Source of the DNA: a virus
Direction: 5' to 3' (one strand)
DNA length: 37,523 bases
IMG/VR virus record: IMGVR_UViG_3300029813_000077
Coordinates: 1 to 37,523 of that record
How positions within the stretch are numbered: the first letter of the stretch is position 1; each line of letters begins with the position of its first letter. The notes under the pieces were generated by a model. That model saw only the letters and a program-made list of their open reading frames with translations. It had not been told where the DNA came from and searched no databases. Position numbers and translations under genes: made by a program. Below, piece after piece: positions 20,642 to 30,435 of the stretch.

Positions 20642-21128
20642 AGGATTTTTCAAAATTCCCAACACTATAGGTTATTGGGTAAATAAAAATGGGAAGATAT
20701 GGTCTGGATACAAACGAGAATTAATGAAATTTCAAACTTCAAAGAGTGGTCATTTGTATATAGATGTTCGTAGACCTAAAAGACGAAAAGGTTTTATCCA
20801 CAAACTTGTGCTTGAAACTTTTATTGGTTCTTGCCCAGATAATATGGAGTGCAGACATTTAGACGGGAATCCTAAAAACAACAATATTAAAAATTTATGT
20901 TGGGATACCAGAATAAAAAATTCTCAAGATAGAATATTACATGGGCGGGCTAAGAAAAAACTAATTAAAGAAAAAGTTAAAAGAATATTTTATTTAAGAA
21001 ATGTGAAATTGTTTACCCATCAAAAGATTGCAGATATTTTTAGAGTTTGTAGACAAACTGTAACAGATATTTTGAATAGAAAATATTGGAGACACACATG
21101 TCAAACATTAAAATTACAGCAGAAGTAG
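20619..21128 (+). CDS. HNH homing endonuclease 3 with C-terminal HTH, 169 aa
   Basis: Start 20619 (or 20628) overlaps the end of the lipoprotein gene. N-terminal NUMOD4-like segment (PEGFFKIPNTIGYWVNKNG) is followed by an HNH core: HKLVLETFIG (near 67), CRHLDGNPKNNNIKNLCW. A C-terminal HTH (KIADIFRVCRQTVTDILNRK, near 138-157) gives target recognition. Different type from the HNH at 13791. Its last 31 bases overlap the next gene, as expected for an inserted mobile gene. Confidence 0.75.
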   Translation: MGKMVSPEGFFKIPNTIGYWVNKNGKIWSGYKRELMKFQTSKSGHLYIDVRRPKRRKGFIHKLVLETFIGSCPDNMECRHLDGNPKNNNIKNLCWDTRIKNSQDRILHGRAKKKLIKEKVKRIFYLRNVKLFTHQKIADIFRVCRQTVTDILNRKYWRHTCQTLKLQQK

Positions 21129-21424
21129 ACGGCAAACAAGTGCCGTTAGAAAACATCAGTACAGAAACATTTGAAGCGATCAAAGCGTTGGAGAAGCCGA
21201 AAAAGATTCCGGTGGCGAGGGTTGGGAATTATATAGGTAATCTGAATGATAAACGATTATTTTTGAAAATAACCGACAGCATCAGAAATAACATCGCTTG
21301 TGGTGATTACTTTCATACGATCGCTATAAATTTAGATAGTGGTTTCGTTCAAAATTCTTGGTCGAAATCCGATAAACACCTTAAAAACCTTAACGGCCTT
21401 TATGAGAATATCAAACCCCTATGA
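21098..21424 (+). CDS. Hypothetical phage protein, 108 aa
   Basis: Start 21098 with SD GGAGA six bases away; the upstream ATG at 21086 would leave no SD. MSNIKITAEVDGKQVPLENIS and ETFEAIKALEK give a beta-hairpin/helix pattern common in phage hypotheticals. The second half (IRNNIACGDYFHTIAINLDSG) is beta-rich. Unknown role. Confidence 0.6.
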   Translation: MSNIKITAEVDGKQVPLENISTETFEAIKALEKPKKIPVARVGNYIGNLNDKRLFLKITDSIRNNIACGDYFHTIAINLDSGFVQNSWSKSDKHLKNLNGLYENIKPL

Positions 21425-21795
21425 CCCACTTCCAATCTAAAACACACATAATCCTGTGGCTTGAGAATAATTGTTCCCGGCAAACCATAGTCCGGGCATT
21501 AAGTGAAGGCCAGGTTGAGTTCTTCGGTGGTTTTAATCCTATACCGCCAACGACTCATCCTGGTTGGATCATGCGTATCACATCTGTACACGGTCGGATT
21601 TGGTATGTTGCAGTGATCTGTTATGATCATCGATATGGAATCAGGATTCTCAGAGACGTGCCCTGGGGAAGTTGGGTTGGTACATTTACGTGGGGTGGAT
21701 TTAGAGCACAGTTGCATAGTGGTGATCATCCTGAAGAGTATTTAGAATTTAGGAGAATTTGGAATGAAAACAAAATATTTTACAACCACACATAG
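21421..21795 (+). CDS. Hypothetical aromatic-rich protein, 124 aa
   Basis: ATGA overlap with the preceding gene. A helix (HIILWLENNCSRQTIVRAL) precedes a beta-rich core with many Trp (GRIWYVAVICYD, VPWGSWVGTFTWGG). It may be a compact enzyme-like fold, but no catalytic motif is visible. Not recognised. Confidence 0.55.
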   Translation: MTHFQSKTHIILWLENNCSRQTIVRALSEGQVEFFGGFNPIPPTTHPGWIMRITSVHGRIWYVAVICYDHRYGIRILRDVPWGSWVGTFTWGGFRAQLHSGDHPEEYLEFRRIWNENKIFYNHT

Positions 21796-22039
21796 CCGCG
21801 AATCATTTCTGTTTTTTAACGTGCGTGATATAAACAGAGAAGGACTTGTATCACCTATACTTTGGTGTAGAGATGGTGAGTTTAAGTTAATACAAAAAGA
21901 AGTGGTGTTGAATCTGATAGACCTGGCTGAAGCATTTGCCAAGGTGCAGGGTAATACTACTAACCCACAACTTCAAATCATGTGGTCCCAAGGCATTCCG
22001 ATTAGTAATCTGGCAGGTAGAGCTTTGATGGGAGAATGA
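21764..22039 (+). CDS. Hypothetical protein, 91 aa
   Basis: SD TTAGGAG lies inside the previous gene, and the two overlap by 32 bases. It starts MKTKYFTTTHSRESFLFFNV and ends with LQIMWSQGIPISNLAGRALM. A mixed alpha/beta small protein of unknown role. Confidence 0.55.
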   Translation: MKTKYFTTTHSRESFLFFNVRDINREGLVSPILWCRDGEFKLIQKEVVLNLIDLAEAFAKVQGNTTNPQLQIMWSQGIPISNLAGRALMGE

Positions 22040-22042
22040 AAG

Positions 22043-22201
22043 ATGAATGAAATAACAGATAATAGAAAATACCCATGCCCTAAGTGCGATATTGGTGAAC
22101 TATATGATAGTGGAACAATGTTTGTGTATATAATATTGTGTAGTAATCCAGATTGTGATTATGAAGATATTGATTATTATAATTGCGGAAGTATTGAATG
22201 A
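22043..22201 (+). CDS. Zinc-ribbon protein, 52 aa, last plus-strand gene
   Basis: Paired cysteines: CPKCDIGEL (near 11-14) and CSNPDCDYE (near 33-38) make a zinc ribbon like the CPxCgxGxL...CxnxxCxy topoisomerase-type finger. GGGAGAATGAAAG precedes it. It ends two bases before the stop of the convergent minus-strand gene. Confidence 0.6.
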   Translation: MNEITDNRKYPCPKCDIGELYDSGTMFVYIILCSNPDCDYEDIDYYNCGSIE

Positions 22202-22203
22202 GA

Positions 22204-22362
22204 TTATTTAGTCAACAAAGCAATCAACAATCCTAATGCTATCACGAGCACAGGAATAGTTACCATCCAATGATGACGTATGTGATTACTGAACTGTGTA
22301 GTTAATCCATCAACTCGTTCATCCACTCGAATTAGAAGTTCATCGCGTTCTTCGCCTGTCAT
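22204..22362 (-). CDS. Holin/XhlA-like membrane protein, 52 aa
   Basis: Polar helical N-terminus (GEERDELLIRVDERVDGLTT) followed by one transmembrane helix (WMVTIPVLVIALGLLIALLT) to the end. This topology matches XhlA-type haemolysins and small accessory holins, which act in the cytoplasmic membrane during lysis. Its position at the end of the virion operon fits lysis. The start overlaps the upstream gene's stop by ATGA. No endolysin is seen beside it. Confidence 0.5.
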   Translation of the reverse strand: MTGEERDELLIRVDERVDGLTTQFSNHIRHHWMVTIPVLVIALGLLIALLTK

Positions 22363-25300
22363 TTCGGTTTCCTTTTCGCCGGTGCAGCACGTCTGACTGG
22401 ACCACGCCTACCCACTGGTTCTTCCTCTTCTTTCGGCAGCACACGTTTTATTTCAGGTACAGGTACACCATATAACATCCCAACGTTTTCAGCTAATCTA
22501 CCGATACCGCGCATAAAAGCCTCTTCAGCTTCTTTGTTTTCACCTTTAAGAAGATGGGCTGTTGCTTCTGCCATATCCGGTGGAGCTTTTAATATCATAT
22601 TAACTACTCTAACAGGAAATGCTTCCAATGCTTCGCCAACATAACTTGTTTTTTCTTCCATTAAAGTATCTATAAATTTGTTGACTGTTATTTTGAGAGC
22701 TTTGCCAAATACAGGAAACATATCCATCCAGGAAGTTAAAAACTCTTCACCAATTTTAACAAGACTTTTACGTTCTCTATATAAAAGTGCCGCCATAGCA
22801 AGACGTAGAAATTTATTAACGGCATAACCTGTAAGAACAGATCCGGCTTTTTGGGCGAATATTGCTTTATTGTCAAGACTTTTTGGGCTATGATCATAAT
22901 CTAATTTGGCTTCATTGAATATCGTAAGTGATTTTTCGTGGAAAGAACGAAAAAGCAAATATATCCGCCTTAAACCTTTTTGGGATGTAAGATATGATCT
23001 ATTCCATTTATCCCATGATGGTTGTGTTCTTTGCCAAAGATATTCAGCACGTTTTGTAATAAGTTGTTTCCATTGTTCGGCTGTTTGTCTTTCTTCGGGG
23101 GTTGCATTTTCTTCTTTAGCTTGAATTTCTTCCCACATTTCGATATTCATTTCGGGCATATTATTTACATCTTTGTTGGCCCACCATTTAGTAGATAATC
23201 CTTCTATTGTATCATTTCGTGCATCCTGATATTCATCCCAAGCCATTACCATACCATCTGCTAAGGCGCTACCATCAGCCATTTTTATTGCCCATCCCAT
23301 TTTATTTATATCAGAACTTTTACCACCAGTCCACATTCGTAATACTGAATCAGATTGAGCCATTTCTCCCAATTCAAGGCTACTATGAGCCATATGAAAC
23401 CGATCCCAGGCAATATTCGATAATCTTAATGTCCTTTGTATATTTTTCCAACCTAAACCAGCTACTATATTTTTCATATATTTTGGTGAAACACAAGCAC
23501 CATAATTAAAAGTTGATGTCTTCTGGCTGGCTACAAGCCTTGGATTGAAGTGTAAAACTGCACGATATAATGCTGGTAAATGTTTTGCAAAAAACGCAGA
23601 AAAATTACCTTCTGACACCGGAAGACTTTGAGCTTGTTTATGAATCGCAAGAATATGATGACGTACTCGACCATATCCTTTTTGATCAAGTATTGTAGCT
23701 ATATCAGGATTATTAAGTAAAGTTCTCGATGTCCGAGAAGCCTCAGCCATACCAACATAATCAGCCGTAGCATTTTCAAAAGAACTAAACTCGCTGAAAA
23801 CATCACCTACAATTAGTGGTAATGTGCTTTTGGTTCTATCTTTGAACATACCTTTATCTTCAATAAAATTAACACCGAACTGGCCCATTTTTCCTATTCT
23901 GATTTTACCAGCTATTTTTGGCGGCATATAAACTCTAAGGCCAAACCAATTTGGTTCAGTAGCTATTTCTTTTCCTTCAATTCGCTGCGAAACCATATTT
24001 ATTGATGGCTTCCAAATTAATTCCCCGATTTCTAATATTGTATCTACAACTGCTTTAGCTTTTGGGTTTTTTTCTACTTTTCGTTGTATGTCATTTATAC
24101 GTTCTTTCGATATTTTGTCTGTCATGTTTCCATGTATTACTAAACCACCACCTAATAAATGTTGCATTCCGGCTTCTTGGTTAGCATATAAATAAATGTG
24201 TATCAAATTAGCCCAAGTCATTTTATAATCTTGGCCATTTATCGTTTCAACAAAAGTTTCCGTTGCCGCGCCTTCACTAATCATTTGGTGAGTTCGTAAT
24301 CTTGGATTTACAGATCTTCCCATCTTAGCTAAATCATTATCAGTTACGCCTAATTCTTGTAATCTATTAAGAAGAGCTTCAGTAACTTGTCGCCCATGCC
24401 CATTTGCGGTTTCCACACCATATTGGATACCTTTATCAAGCACTTCTGAAAAAATTCCTTCTATGCCACTATCAAGTTTTCTTGCAAGATGGTAAACTGG
24501 TGTATTGTCAATACCAACAGCAAAGTTTTTTGCTCGCTGCCGCATACTTTCCGTGCCAAAACCTATTTCAATAACGGCTGGTATTTTGCGTCTGGGTATG
24601 AGCGTTTCTAAAGTTTTAATAACTTCACCATAAATTTCACGCATTGAAGTTGCTCTACCGGCGACATTGATGGGCATATCATAATCTTCAGGTAGCAGTT
24701 CTTTCGGTACACCATAAGACTCTTCAAGGGCTGATACAAACTCGTTTCGTTCTGTCTTAGACATATCTTTCATAGAACGTTTGCCTGTTACTATTTCAGC
24801 AAGGTCACGATACTCTTCATCAGTAAGTTCAGCCTGGCGTGCTATCTTATGACCTAATGCCAAAAGATTCTTTTGGGTTCTCTTTATTGGTGGCGGAGTT
24901 ACTGGTTGTGTCTCTCGTTCTAATATCGCTTCGATGTTAGAACGATTTCTGCTAAGAAAGGAGAGTTCATCTGATTCTTCTGGGGTTCGTATATCTTTAG
25001 GGCGACCGATTAACCAATTAGTATCTTCGAGATATTTATCAACATATTCTTTATTAGAAACTTGTTTAGATTCACCAGTTATTTTATTTTTAATCCAGAA
25101 TAATTCCTCTTTTACTGAAACAGGTGTAGCTTTCAGCTTTAACTCACGATACCTGAGTTCTGCCTCATTCAACTTATTATCCACTTGTTCATTAGTAAGA
25201 CCATACTGATGTCCTATAACGTGATCTGGTGTCTGAGGTTCTATCTCTTCGATTGGTTTTTTGGTGAGTTCTTCTATAGTAGGGGGAGTTGTAATTGGTC

Positions 25301-26540
25301 CAGTTTGTTTCAATACAAGAACACCATCAGGCATTTCTGTTATAATTTCACCACCTTGAACAACATCACTTACATCTTCAACTTCTTCACCATACCATCT
25401 TGCTGTTTCTTTGTTCCTTGCTACCCAAACAATATCTCTTGAAGATCGTTTATTTAATTCAATAATTTTTTCTGGGGTTATCCCTAAATCATTAGCAAGT
25501 TCCTCTTGTTCAAAACGAATTACATCGCCAGCAGTTTCACCTGATGGTTTTGGCGAACCAGTTTCAACTCGATATGCTTTTCCTTTATAGATTCCTTCAC
25601 CGGGACGCACTCCCGGACGAAGAGCTAAATGTGTTAATCCACCAGCACCAATACCACCTACTAAAGCATCCTGCCAATCATCCATTATATGATCAAATGC
25701 TGCTTTAACAGCAGTCGGAATATCTTCTGGTTTGCGATAATCATATCCGAAATATTCCAGAAGATTATGACCCATTGTTTCAACTACTTCTTGAAGTCCT
25801 TCCCACCCACCTTTACGTAGCACAGCCATAATAGTTTTAGCACCAGGTTTTAACAACCTATCAAAACCTATTTTCTCTGTTGCATATGTCCATGCACCAG
25901 CCATCTGTGCAAGTTTAGATGCTATGTCAGGTGGAACATCTTTGTCTCGGAGACGGTTATACATACCACCAGTTTCAGAAGCAGCCAATGTTGCGAGTCC
26001 TACTTGTGGACTTTTCGTAAGATAAGTAGTTCCAAGAACTACACCTATGGATGTTAATCCAGAACTCACAGCACTAACAGTTTTGCTAACAGGTCTATCA
26101 CGCCATCTTGCTTCAACCATATCTGGGTTAGGGGCTTCCCAACCTTTGTTTGCTTGTTCGGCCCAAAAATCAGAAATCTTCTTACCGGAGTCGGCATGTT
26201 TCTTCATTTTCCTATCATAGAACGATAATGCCTTATCGGGTCCATATTTGCGAATAAGGTGTTCAGCTACAACACCAACACCGGGCATATCGATATGCTT
26301 AGTTATCACACTACCTATCGGAGCCTCTGCCCCCATACGCGCTATACCACCAAGTAAACCACCTGCCATAGATTCGATAGTTCTAACAGGAGCAGCAGCG
26401 ACTTCTTTAATAGCTTGACCAGCTTTCTGGATCGTGGTTAGTTCTGTCCAGGTTCCGGTAGCACCAGCACCCCTGAATCCAGTTTCAGGAATAGTTTCCC
26501 ATTCATCTTCTTCTGTGATTGTTACCCAATCGTTTGCCAT
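22359..26540 (-). CDS. Large internal virion / ejection protein candidate, 1393 aa
   Basis: The largest gene here, late in the virion operon. Two glycine/alanine-rich hydrophobic stretches near residues 60-75 and 140-185 (SSGLTSIGVVLGTTYLTKSP) and another near 1265-1290 are membrane-active helices. The middle is helical and charged; the C-terminal third contains WNRSYLTSQKGLRRIYLLFRS, seen in giant phage proteins with 'polyvalent' architecture. No transglycosylase motif was recognised. Such proteins are packed in the head and ejected with DNA. The role is inferred from size, order and composition. Confidence 0.55.
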   Translation of the reverse strand: MANDWVTITEEDEWETIPETGFRGAGATGTWTELTTIQKAGQAIKEVAAAPVRTIESMAGGLLGGIARMGAEAPIGSVITKHIDMPGVGVVAEHLIRKYGPDKALSFYDRKMKKHADSGKKISDFWAEQANKGWEAPNPDMVEARWRDRPVSKTVSAVSSGLTSIGVVLGTTYLTKSPQVGLATLAASETGGMYNRLRDKDVPPDIASKLAQMAGAWTYATEKIGFDRLLKPGAKTIMAVLRKGGWEGLQEVVETMGHNLLEYFGYDYRKPEDIPTAVKAAFDHIMDDWQDALVGGIGAGGLTHLALRPGVRPGEGIYKGKAYRVETGSPKPSGETAGDVIRFEQEELANDLGITPEKIIELNKRSSRDIVWVARNKETARWYGEEVEDVSDVVQGGEIITEMPDGVLVLKQTGPITTPPTIEELTKKPIEEIEPQTPDHVIGHQYGLTNEQVDNKLNEAELRYRELKLKATPVSVKEELFWIKNKITGESKQVSNKEYVDKYLEDTNWLIGRPKDIRTPEESDELSFLSRNRSNIEAILERETQPVTPPPIKRTQKNLLALGHKIARQAELTDEEYRDLAEIVTGKRSMKDMSKTERNEFVSALEESYGVPKELLPEDYDMPINVAGRATSMREIYGEVIKTLETLIPRRKIPAVIEIGFGTESMRQRAKNFAVGIDNTPVYHLARKLDSGIEGIFSEVLDKGIQYGVETANGHGRQVTEALLNRLQELGVTDNDLAKMGRSVNPRLRTHQMISEGAATETFVETINGQDYKMTWANLIHIYLYANQEAGMQHLLGGGLVIHGNMTDKISKERINDIQRKVEKNPKAKAVVDTILEIGELIWKPSINMVSQRIEGKEIATEPNWFGLRVYMPPKIAGKIRIGKMGQFGVNFIEDKGMFKDRTKSTLPLIVGDVFSEFSSFENATADYVGMAEASRTSRTLLNNPDIATILDQKGYGRVRHHILAIHKQAQSLPVSEGNFSAFFAKHLPALYRAVLHFNPRLVASQKTSTFNYGACVSPKYMKNIVAGLGWKNIQRTLRLSNIAWDRFHMAHSSLELGEMAQSDSVLRMWTGGKSSDINKMGWAIKMADGSALADGMVMAWDEYQDARNDTIEGLSTKWWANKDVNNMPEMNIEMWEEIQAKEENATPEERQTAEQWKQLITKRAEYLWQRTQPSWDKWNRSYLTSQKGLRRIYLLFRSFHEKSLTIFNEAKLDYDHSPKSLDNKAIFAQKAGSVLTGYAVNKFLRLAMAALLYRERKSLVKIGEEFLTSWMDMFPVFGKALKITVNKFIDTLMEEKTSYVGEALEAFPVRVVNMILKAPPDMAEATAHLLKGENKEAEEAFMRGIGRLAENVGMLYGVPVPEIKRVLPKEEEEPVGRRGPVRRAAPAKRKPK

Positions 26541-27457
26541 GTTTTCCCACCATCATATGAGATTCTTTCTTTTCCGGTACGCCTGTTTCGTTGCCTAATT
26601 ACTTTCGGTTTTGTTACTGTTGGTACTCGTTGTGGCTTTATAGATTCAGTTACTTTATCACTGAATGTACCACCTTTAGTACCCGGTTGTACTATTCTGC
26701 GAGCAATATCAGGCATTCCAAGAAGTTCTCTTTTACGTTTGGCAATATCTTTTTCTTCTTGCAACCATGCTCCGTATATTCCAATTTCTTCTGGTTCAGC
26801 TTTTCGCCAATTACCCATTATATCTTCATCAGTTTTCGGATCTTTTGCAGGAATAGTTGGATCCCAGATTTGCAATTCTTGTCTTTCTTTTTCTTTAGGT
26901 AATGGCCAGCCAAGTTTACCCCTTCTCTCAAATAATTTTGGTATTCGTTTTCCAACCAGTCTAAAATTCTCAAGCTCTTGAGATATTCTATGGCTATATA
27001 CATCAAGTTCACCAAACTGTTGTGGTACCGGTCGTTCCTTTTTTTGTGTAGGATACATTGATCTTGCTACATCAGCCCCGAATGTCACACGTGCTTTAAT
27101 TTCTTCTGGGTTTGTTATTGCACCCTGTTGTGCGAGTCGATCTATGTTCTGTAACTGCGCCAGTTGTTGTTGCGCTTGTTGATTGAACTGAAGCATTTCT
27201 TGCTTAGCCTTCATATCAATCTGGCGTAACATTTGTTGGGCTTTAACAGCACCAATAAATCGTTTACTTCTATTTATTTCCTGCCATTGAAGAGCATATT
27301 TATCTTGTATCCGTTGTCTGCCAGTTTGAATCTGTTCGTTGAGCATCGATTCAGGTGTCAGATCACGCTGGGTAGCAGCAGGAAGTTGTTGGAATGGCAG
27401 ACCCCATCCTGGTCTTGCACTACCAGTTGTTAAATTGCTTGTTCCTGGTCCGTTCAT
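26522..27457 (-). CDS. Virion-associated helical protein, 311 aa
   Basis: Start at 27457, preceded by AGGAGATAAA; an upstream start would enter the previous gene. A Gln-rich coiled coil (AQQMLRQIDMKAKQEMLQFN and on, near 75-115) and a C-terminal basic tail ending in RTGKERISYDGGKTWQTIG. Probably another internal or injected virion protein; it overlaps the large protein by 19 bases. The family is not recognised. Confidence 0.5.
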   Translation of the reverse strand: MNGPGTSNLTTGSARPGWGLPFQQLPAATQRDLTPESMLNEQIQTGRQRIQDKYALQWQEINRSKRFIGAVKAQQMLRQIDMKAKQEMLQFNQQAQQQLAQLQNIDRLAQQGAITNPEEIKARVTFGADVARSMYPTQKKERPVPQQFGELDVYSHRISQELENFRLVGKRIPKLFERRGKLGWPLPKEKERQELQIWDPTIPAKDPKTDEDIMGNWRKAEPEEIGIYGAWLQEEKDIAKRKRELLGMPDIARRIVQPGTKGGTFSDKVTESIKPQRVPTVTKPKVIRQRNRRTGKERISYDGGKTWQTIG

Positions 27458-27465
27458 TTTATCTC

Positions 27466-30435
27466 CTATGCCACGTGCTTTGCGTGACCACAATCATACC
27501 AATTATTTCCATCACAAATTAATACCCAACCACCGGAATCAGATAAAGTTTCATCACTATCATCACACAAATATAATTGCTGTGTGCTCAAGCCTTCAAT
27601 GTGTTGTAGTGTTACACTTTTTGTATGGTCTATGATTGTCACATGCAATACTTGTCCCGCCACACCACCGGTAAACCCACTTATAAGTGCAGGATTATCT
27701 CCGTCCAAATCAAGAAGCAAAATGTTGATTCCCGCAACATTAGTATTGTTTGTTTGTCCTGATGGGTGGATTATCAATGTTTTGGGTGATATTCCATGAT
27801 CTACACCAGTATCATCGGTAAACATTAAAATATTTGGTGCAGCAGTTTTGACCCATATCTGCCCATAAGCTACTGAATGTGCACTTGCTGCTGCTTGTTC
27901 TTTTAAGAAAAGACCGCCAGTTACTTTAAGTATTAATACATCACTTGTTAAGTCAGTATTATAAATTGCAAAATCATCTGAATTCATAGCCCTTCTTAAT
28001 TGCCAATCTTCAGCTCCAAGAGTTTCAAAAGCAATATAAGCTACTTCATCGGCAGGAGCATTTATAAAAATACAAGCATTATGCGTAGTCGATTCAATTT
28101 CAAGTTTAGCATTGCCACCTACTTTTTTAAGATGTAAAAGTTCATTAACAACACCATCTGCTGTCCCAATACCGACGTTACCACCAAAAGGGTTTAGGAG
28201 AAGTGTACTAAGACCTACGGTTGGTACTTTAGACTGTATTCCAGAAACATTATTAGTATTATCAGTAAACAATACTAAACTCTGTGTAACTTGGTCAGTA
28301 ATTGAATGTAATGAAATAGCGGCTTCCCCATCTACAACCTGACCAGCTATATTAGAATCTTTTACAACAGTAAGTTTCCCTCTTGAAGCCGTTGTTCCAA
28401 TAACGACATCGCAACCTGTAATTTCAAGAAAATCATTAGTATCATCAAAGGCTAATTGGACTCCATTTCCTACCGTTCCACCATCAGGTATAATAAGATT
28501 ACCAGTAAGTGTTGTAGTGCCATCAGTACCGTTAAGCGTAAGTCTTGCTGTAGCGAAGCCTATATAAGAATCGTCTGTATTGAATATAATGTGACCAGGT
28601 ATAGTTAAATTCGTACCCCCACTCATTGTAATTGAATTACTAAATGTCACTATACCAGCAGTAGTAAATGAAAATGCACCGGCACTACTATTCACACCAT
28701 CATGTTCGAGAGTATCGCCATCATGTAAATGTGCACCTGGGGGAGCAGTAGCCGTCCAACCTAAATTACCACCACCATCAGTTTTCAAAAGTTCATTAGC
28801 ACCACCATCGATATTAGGCAATGCCCATATTTGATTTGCCGTTAATGCAGGAGCTTCAAACCCCACATAATTAGCACCGTCATCATAAAATCGTAATTCA
28901 TTGAAATTAGCTAAACCAAAATAAGCACCATCAAGAACTAATGACGTAGCGGCTGTTAAAATTAAATTAGCAGTGCTGTTTTGAATTCTTATATCACCAT
29001 ATGTGCCGCCATAAGCAGTAACAAAGATATAGAAATCAGTATCGGTAATAGCATTTATTACTACTCTATTTGCTTGAGCATGACCTGAACCATAAGCATC
29101 AAAAGCTAATTCTGATTGAGATGTTCTTGCGATGAATCCAGCGCGTGCTGCATTGCCAGCATTTGTGTTTTCTATATCTACTCTTCGGATAAGATTACTG
29201 GTATTATATGTTATTTGAATTTCCCCAGCTACACCAGCTTCACCTATGCCTAAGCCTGCAAACTGAGGGATTGCGTCACTTGAATAATCTTGACTAACAA
29301 TAGCATCATCTTCCACTGTCAATGTCTTGCCAGCAGCACTAAAGTTTAATGCTCCTGCATTGGTAGCACATGCCGTTAATAAATTTGCCGCTGTATAATT
29401 AGATGCTGTGATAGTACCAATAGTAATTAAATTTTCATTATCAAAATCAATAATCCCTGTAGAACTCGTTATTAGTGGATTATCACCAGCAACATTTATT
29501 CTCAAATATCTGGCATATAGACTTTCCATAAAAGAAAAGTCATTATCACCACACTTAAAATAAAGTTGTTCTACAGAATATATATCACTTGTGCCAGCAT
29601 CATTAGAACTCAGAACAAGATAATTTGCCGAATCTTCTGCAAATATATAAAGGATACCATCTGATGAAACTCCTAATGCCTCTGGCCATACTTGTATTTC
29701 TGATGCTCTTAAAACATCCTGTATATAAGCATCATCTGTTGAAGTCAATTGTTCCGCTTGAATAGTTCCGGTTGCAGTTACATCTACAAATGTAGGACTT
29801 GCAATAGTTCTCAAATCTTGATTTACATAACTATCTCCAGTTATATGTCCACCAAGAGAAAGACTAATATCATAAGTATAATTAAAACTATCCCGATAAA
29901 TCTGTATAGCATAAGAATTTGTTGCTTTATCTGCTTGGAGATTATTAGCTATTCTCAAACCTACCGCTTCAGTAATCACACCACCTAAAGAACCATCAAG
30001 AATAAATTCAGCGGCACGCATGATAGTTACACCATGACCTTTAGAGTCAGCACTTATTGATAATCCTTCAAGTATTGCTACGTCATTGCCTGTATCTCCT
30101 GGTGCTTCCGTGCGCGCTTTTAACTCCATTCCCCGTATTGTACCAGTAGCATCGAGAGCACCATTACTGACATCGATATACGCACCACGTAAAGTACCGG
30201 TTAATGCAGTTGCGTCTGTTTGCAAACCAGTAACTCGTAATACATTCAGACCGGTAGCAACTGTACAAGTTTTGGAAAATACTGAAGTGGCAGCCGTTAT
30301 TGTATTTGTCACATATGTATTAGCAAACGTAGGGCTACCATCACGGCCTAATCTCATTTTGATCTTATTAACAATGAGATCAAGGCGTTTCCAGTCTTCA
30401 GGTATGACTCTCGGTATAGCTAATGATTGTCCCAT
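27466..30435 (-). CDS. Tail fibre / receptor-binding protein candidate, 989 aa
   Basis: Rich in Gly, Ala, Thr, Asn and Asp, with long stretches of short beta strands (VTNTITAATSVFSKTCTVAT; GTIRGMELKARTEAPGDTGN) as in triple-stranded fibre shafts and head regions. The N-terminus includes RLGRDGSPTFANTYVTN, like fibre proteins that repeat '.. dGs PtFa.v ..'. The end (WVLICDGNNWYDCG) is compact, possibly a receptor-binding tip. Location after the tail propeller genes supports host attachment. Confidence 0.7.
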   Translation of the reverse strand: MGQSLAIPRVIPEDWKRLDLIVNKIKMRLGRDGSPTFANTYVTNTITAATSVFSKTCTVATGLNVLRVTGLQTDATALTGTLRGAYIDVSNGALDATGTIRGMELKARTEAPGDTGNDVAILEGLSISADSKGHGVTIMRAAEFILDGSLGGVITEAVGLRIANNLQADKATNSYAIQIYRDSFNYTYDISLSLGGHITGDSYVNQDLRTIASPTFVDVTATGTIQAEQLTSTDDAYIQDVLRASEIQVWPEALGVSSDGILYIFAEDSANYLVLSSNDAGTSDIYSVEQLYFKCGDNDFSFMESLYARYLRINVAGDNPLITSSTGIIDFDNENLITIGTITASNYTAANLLTACATNAGALNFSAAGKTLTVEDDAIVSQDYSSDAIPQFAGLGIGEAGVAGEIQITYNTSNLIRRVDIENTNAGNAARAGFIARTSQSELAFDAYGSGHAQANRVVINAITDTDFYIFVTAYGGTYGDIRIQNSTANLILTAATSLVLDGAYFGLANFNELRFYDDGANYVGFEAPALTANQIWALPNIDGGANELLKTDGGGNLGWTATAPPGAHLHDGDTLEHDGVNSSAGAFSFTTAGIVTFSNSITMSGGTNLTIPGHIIFNTDDSYIGFATARLTLNGTDGTTTLTGNLIIPDGGTVGNGVQLAFDDTNDFLEITGCDVVIGTTASRGKLTVVKDSNIAGQVVDGEAAISLHSITDQVTQSLVLFTDNTNNVSGIQSKVPTVGLSTLLLNPFGGNVGIGTADGVVNELLHLKKVGGNAKLEIESTTHNACIFINAPADEVAYIAFETLGAEDWQLRRAMNSDDFAIYNTDLTSDVLILKVTGGLFLKEQAAASAHSVAYGQIWVKTAAPNILMFTDDTGVDHGISPKTLIIHPSGQTNNTNVAGINILLLDLDGDNPALISGFTGGVAGQVLHVTIIDHTKSVTLQHIEGLSTQQLYLCDDSDETLSDSGGWVLICDGNNWYDCGHAKHVA

